DNA from: an uncultured Tessaracoccus sp.
GTDB taxonomy: Bacteria > Actinomycetota > Actinomycetes > Propionibacteriales > Propionibacteriaceae
Assembly: GCF_943914565.1 (NCBI RefSeq)
Contig: NZ_CALUCN010000004.1
Span: 154,944-218,943, forward strand
DNA: 64,000 nucleotides
Direction of reading: 5' to 3'
In this document: positions 63,856 through 64,000 of the stretch, piece by piece
Numbering within the stretch: the stretch's first letter is position 1
Layout of the letters: every line of letters begins with the position of its first letter
Translations under genes and position numbers: made by a program
Notes under the pieces: generated by a model
Seen by the model: only the letters and a program-made list of their open reading frames with translations
Databases searched by the model: none
What the model was told of the DNA's origin: nothing

Positions 63856-64000
63856 TGGCGGTCGGGTTGGTCGTGGCACGGCCCCGGCGCGCACGGTTTC
63901 GTCCCCGCGATGCGATCTCACCCCCGCATGGCGGGCGAACCCGTCACGCGGGGACGAAACCGTGCGCGCCGGGGCCGTGCCACGACCAACCCGACCGCCA
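63856..64000. repeat. Perfect 54-bp inverted repeat at the right window edge
   Basis: Arms 63856-63909 and 63947-64000 are exact reverse complements over all 54 bases, with a 37-base loop (63910-63946). The right arm is cut by the window end, so the palindrome may extend further. There is no coding sequence in it. Length and perfection exceed an ordinary terminator. Confidence 0.85.

Overview
This window is the replication-origin region of a high-GC actinobacterium. The dnaA-rpmH-rnpA-yidD-yidC-jag-rsmG-parA-parB layout, the actinobacterial class I fumarase, the Tad-pilus genes with a LysM/BTAD regulator, and the pervasive GTG/ATGA-overlap gene starts all fit Actinobacteria. A Propionibacteriales-like animal-associated lineage is plausible from the gene content, but this is inference. 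No rRNA, tRNA, CRISPR array or insertion sequence was recognised.

Layout, left to right. (1) 1-4660: the end of a sugar ABC-transport operon (solute-binding protein tail, two permeases), a LacI regulator and a GH51 alpha-L-arabinofuranosidase, closed by a strong bidirectional hairpin. This looks like uptake and cleavage of arabinose-containing oligosaccharides. (2) 4727-9269: fumarase, an AspT/YidE-type transporter and an MDR oxidoreductase, with an intergenic region full of hairpins. (3) 9477-12541: three co-directional genes for an orphan ESX/EspC-like secreted pair plus a membrane-anchored protein. (4) 12682-14775: a small conserved protein and formate-tetrahydrofolate ligase. (5) 15009-22382: a compact Tad/Flp pilus locus (SAF/CpaB-like, degenerate CpaE-like, CpaF, TadB, TadC, Flp) ending in an 858-residue membrane protein. 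That protein joins periplasmic-side LysM domains to a cytoplasmic winged-helix/BTAD regulator. (6) 22396-36727: the origin core. Leftward run dciA-like, recF, dnaN, an FtsX-type ABC exporter, oriC-like DnaA boxes and dnaA. Rightward run rpmH through parB, with two parS-like sites.

(7) 36767-49272: accessory region with a DUF3817 membrane protein, a PLD-nuclease/helicase fusion, a YbaK deacylase, a 1.8 k-residue GH101 endo-alpha-N-acetylgalactosaminidase with its divergent LacI regulator, and an AlbA_2 (Schlafen-type) regulator preceded by palindromic operator-like repeats. (8) 49434-54282: SURF1, D-Ala-D-Ala-ligase family, aminotransferase, a membrane-anchored Pro-rich protein, thioredoxin and thioredoxin reductase. 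(9) 54521-62644: a secreted tandem GH20 enzyme followed by a three-gene glucose/mannose-type ABC importer. (10) 62711-64000: a small membrane protein, a TRIC/UPF0126 channel, and a perfect 54-bp inverted repeat that runs to the end of the window.

How the genes may work together: GH101 releases the core-1 disaccharide from mucin-type O-glycans, the tandem GH20 enzyme removes terminal HexNAc units, and the adjacent importer takes up released monosaccharide. This suggests host-glycan foraging. The least conventional parts are the LysM-BTAD transmembrane regulator in the tad locus, the DnaA-box-like repeats at both tad promoters, the AlbA_2 self-operator, and the origin layout: dnaA and dnaN are split by an ABC exporter and gyrB/gyrA are not next to recF.
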